From Deltaproteobacteria bacterium (GTDB lineage: Bacteria > Desulfobacterota > GWC2-55-46 > JADFVP01), in contig JAJRYL010000305.1 of the NCBI GenBank assembly GCA_024275855.1, forward strand, positions 1 through 5,295: a DNA stretch of 5,295 nt. Reading direction: 5' to 3'. Under the pieces are notes generated by a model. It was given only the letters and a program-made list of their open reading frames with translations, made no database searches and was not told where the DNA came from. Within the stretch, counting starts at the first letter, position 1. Each line of letters starts with the position of its first letter. A program made the translations under genes and the position numbers. Positions 4,741-5,295 of this stretch are shown here, piece by piece.

Positions 4741-5295
4741 TTACTCTTCAACCAATACCTTTCCGTACATTATCTTATGAATAAAGCAGATATAGAAGTA
4801 CTCTCCGGGTGTATTGAATGTATACTCCCAGCTCTCTCCAGGCTGCACATGCGGAGAGAACATGCCGCCTTTTCCTATAGAAGTCATGACGGAAGCGAGC
4901 AGGTGGGTCGTCTTGTCGTTGTTGACCCATCTTACGGTTTCGCCGCTCTTTATTACTATATTATCGGGCTTGAACATGTTTTTAACCGCCTCTGTGGAGA
5001 TGGTCTCGACTATATGCACGCCATCCGTTGCCGGAGAGAGTACCGCCGGGTTCAGCTTTGACTCGAAACTCGCCTTCTTTACACTTTTAAGAAGGTCGAA
5101 CTCCCCTGTAACATCTTTATAAACGGTAGCGAGCCGTTCAAGCAAATAAAAGCGGCTCTCTCTCTCCTCCTTTGATATTCCGGGTTTTGCTACCGCTTCA
5201 AGCAGCCTTTTTACCGTATCCGGCACCTCGGCCTCATGTTTCGTCACGATAGACTGCATACCGATAGCGTCCTGCTTGTCAAGCGCATCCGAGAA
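4741..5295 (-). CDS. Type 1 copper cupredoxin (plastocyanin/amicyanin-like), 5' end outside window
   Basis: Predicted electron carrier or copper-binding protein of the blue-copper fold, probably periplasmic or membrane-anchored. Residues are counted from the ATG at 5259. The cupredoxin domain covers about 85-172. It shows FKPDNIVIKSGETVRWVNND, the first ligand H119 (TTH), the beta-strand region PGESWEYTF, and the ligand loop YICFIHKIM with C158, H161 and M164. The C-x2-H-x2-M spacing is the amicyanin kind, shorter than in plastocyanin. Residues 1-84 are charged and probably helical, and I do not recognise them. The frame stays open for 12 codons upstream of 5259 to the window edge, the ATG there has only a poor ribosome site, and no signal peptide is visible. 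The real start is therefore most likely beyond 5295. The TAA is followed by a T-rich stretch but no strong hairpin. Confidence 0.87.
   Translation of the reverse strand, partial: FSDALDKQDAIGMQSIVTKHEAEVPDTVKRLLEAVAKPGISKEERESRFYLLERLATVYKDVTGEFDLLKSVKKASFESKLNPAVLSPATDGVHIVETISTEAVKNMFKPDNIVIKSGETVRWVNNDKTTHLLASVMTSIGKGGMFSPHVQPGESWEYTFNTPGEYFYICFIHKIMYGKVLVEE

Noticed and set aside
4814..5122. 102- and 94-residue plus-strand frames opposite the cupredoxin gene
   Set aside because: They are antisense to conserved copper-ligand codons and have no family features.

Overview
The window holds five protein-coding genes, all read leftward on the minus strand. In order of transcription (right to left) they are: a type 1 copper cupredoxin whose 5' end lies beyond the window, a small DUF2934 protein with a basic tail, an Hsp20/alpha-crystallin small heat shock protein, a large PepN-like M1 metallo-aminopeptidase, and the ribosome-rescue hydrolase ArfB. 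The gene set (ArfB, a DUF3458-type PepN, a probably exported blue-copper protein, DUF2934) and the purine-rich ribosome binding sites fit a Gram-negative bacterium, perhaps a deltaproteobacterial or Nitrospirota-like lineage. That placement is weak inference, and no taxonomic marker is present.

Right end (4741-5295): the C-terminal cupredoxin domain has a full His/Cys/His/Met copper-ligand set in amicyanin-type spacing, behind a charged helical segment. The frame is still open at the window edge. Between this gene and the DUF2934 gene (4348-4740) I see no protein gene. This gap holds a perfect TTGACA -35 with a fair -10, then about 120 nt with nested and competing inverted repeats ending at a U6 tract (candidate small RNA or structured leader), and finally an extended -10 promoter facing the DUF2934 gene.

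Middle (3404-4347): the DUF2934 gene and hsp20 are 77 nt apart with no convincing terminator between them, so they probably share a transcript. A hairpin just after hsp20 and a good rho-independent terminator 67 nt past its stop close this unit.

Between hsp20 and the aminopeptidase gene (3162-3514) there are, beyond the hsp20 terminator, a 12-bp inverted repeat around a possible -10 and a 15-codon leader ORF. The leader has a near-ideal Shine-Dalgarno sequence, and its TGA overlaps the GTG start of the aminopeptidase gene. The leader also has an A7 run, and a -1 slip there would fuse it in frame to the aminopeptidase. This junction and the structured intergenic RNA are the two most interesting signals.

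Left end (19-3161): pepN and arfB are 26 nt apart and probably cotranscribed. One supplies peptide breakdown and the other stalled-ribosome rescue, so together with Hsp20 the region has a loose protein-quality-control theme. No mobile element, CRISPR array, tRNA or rRNA is visible.
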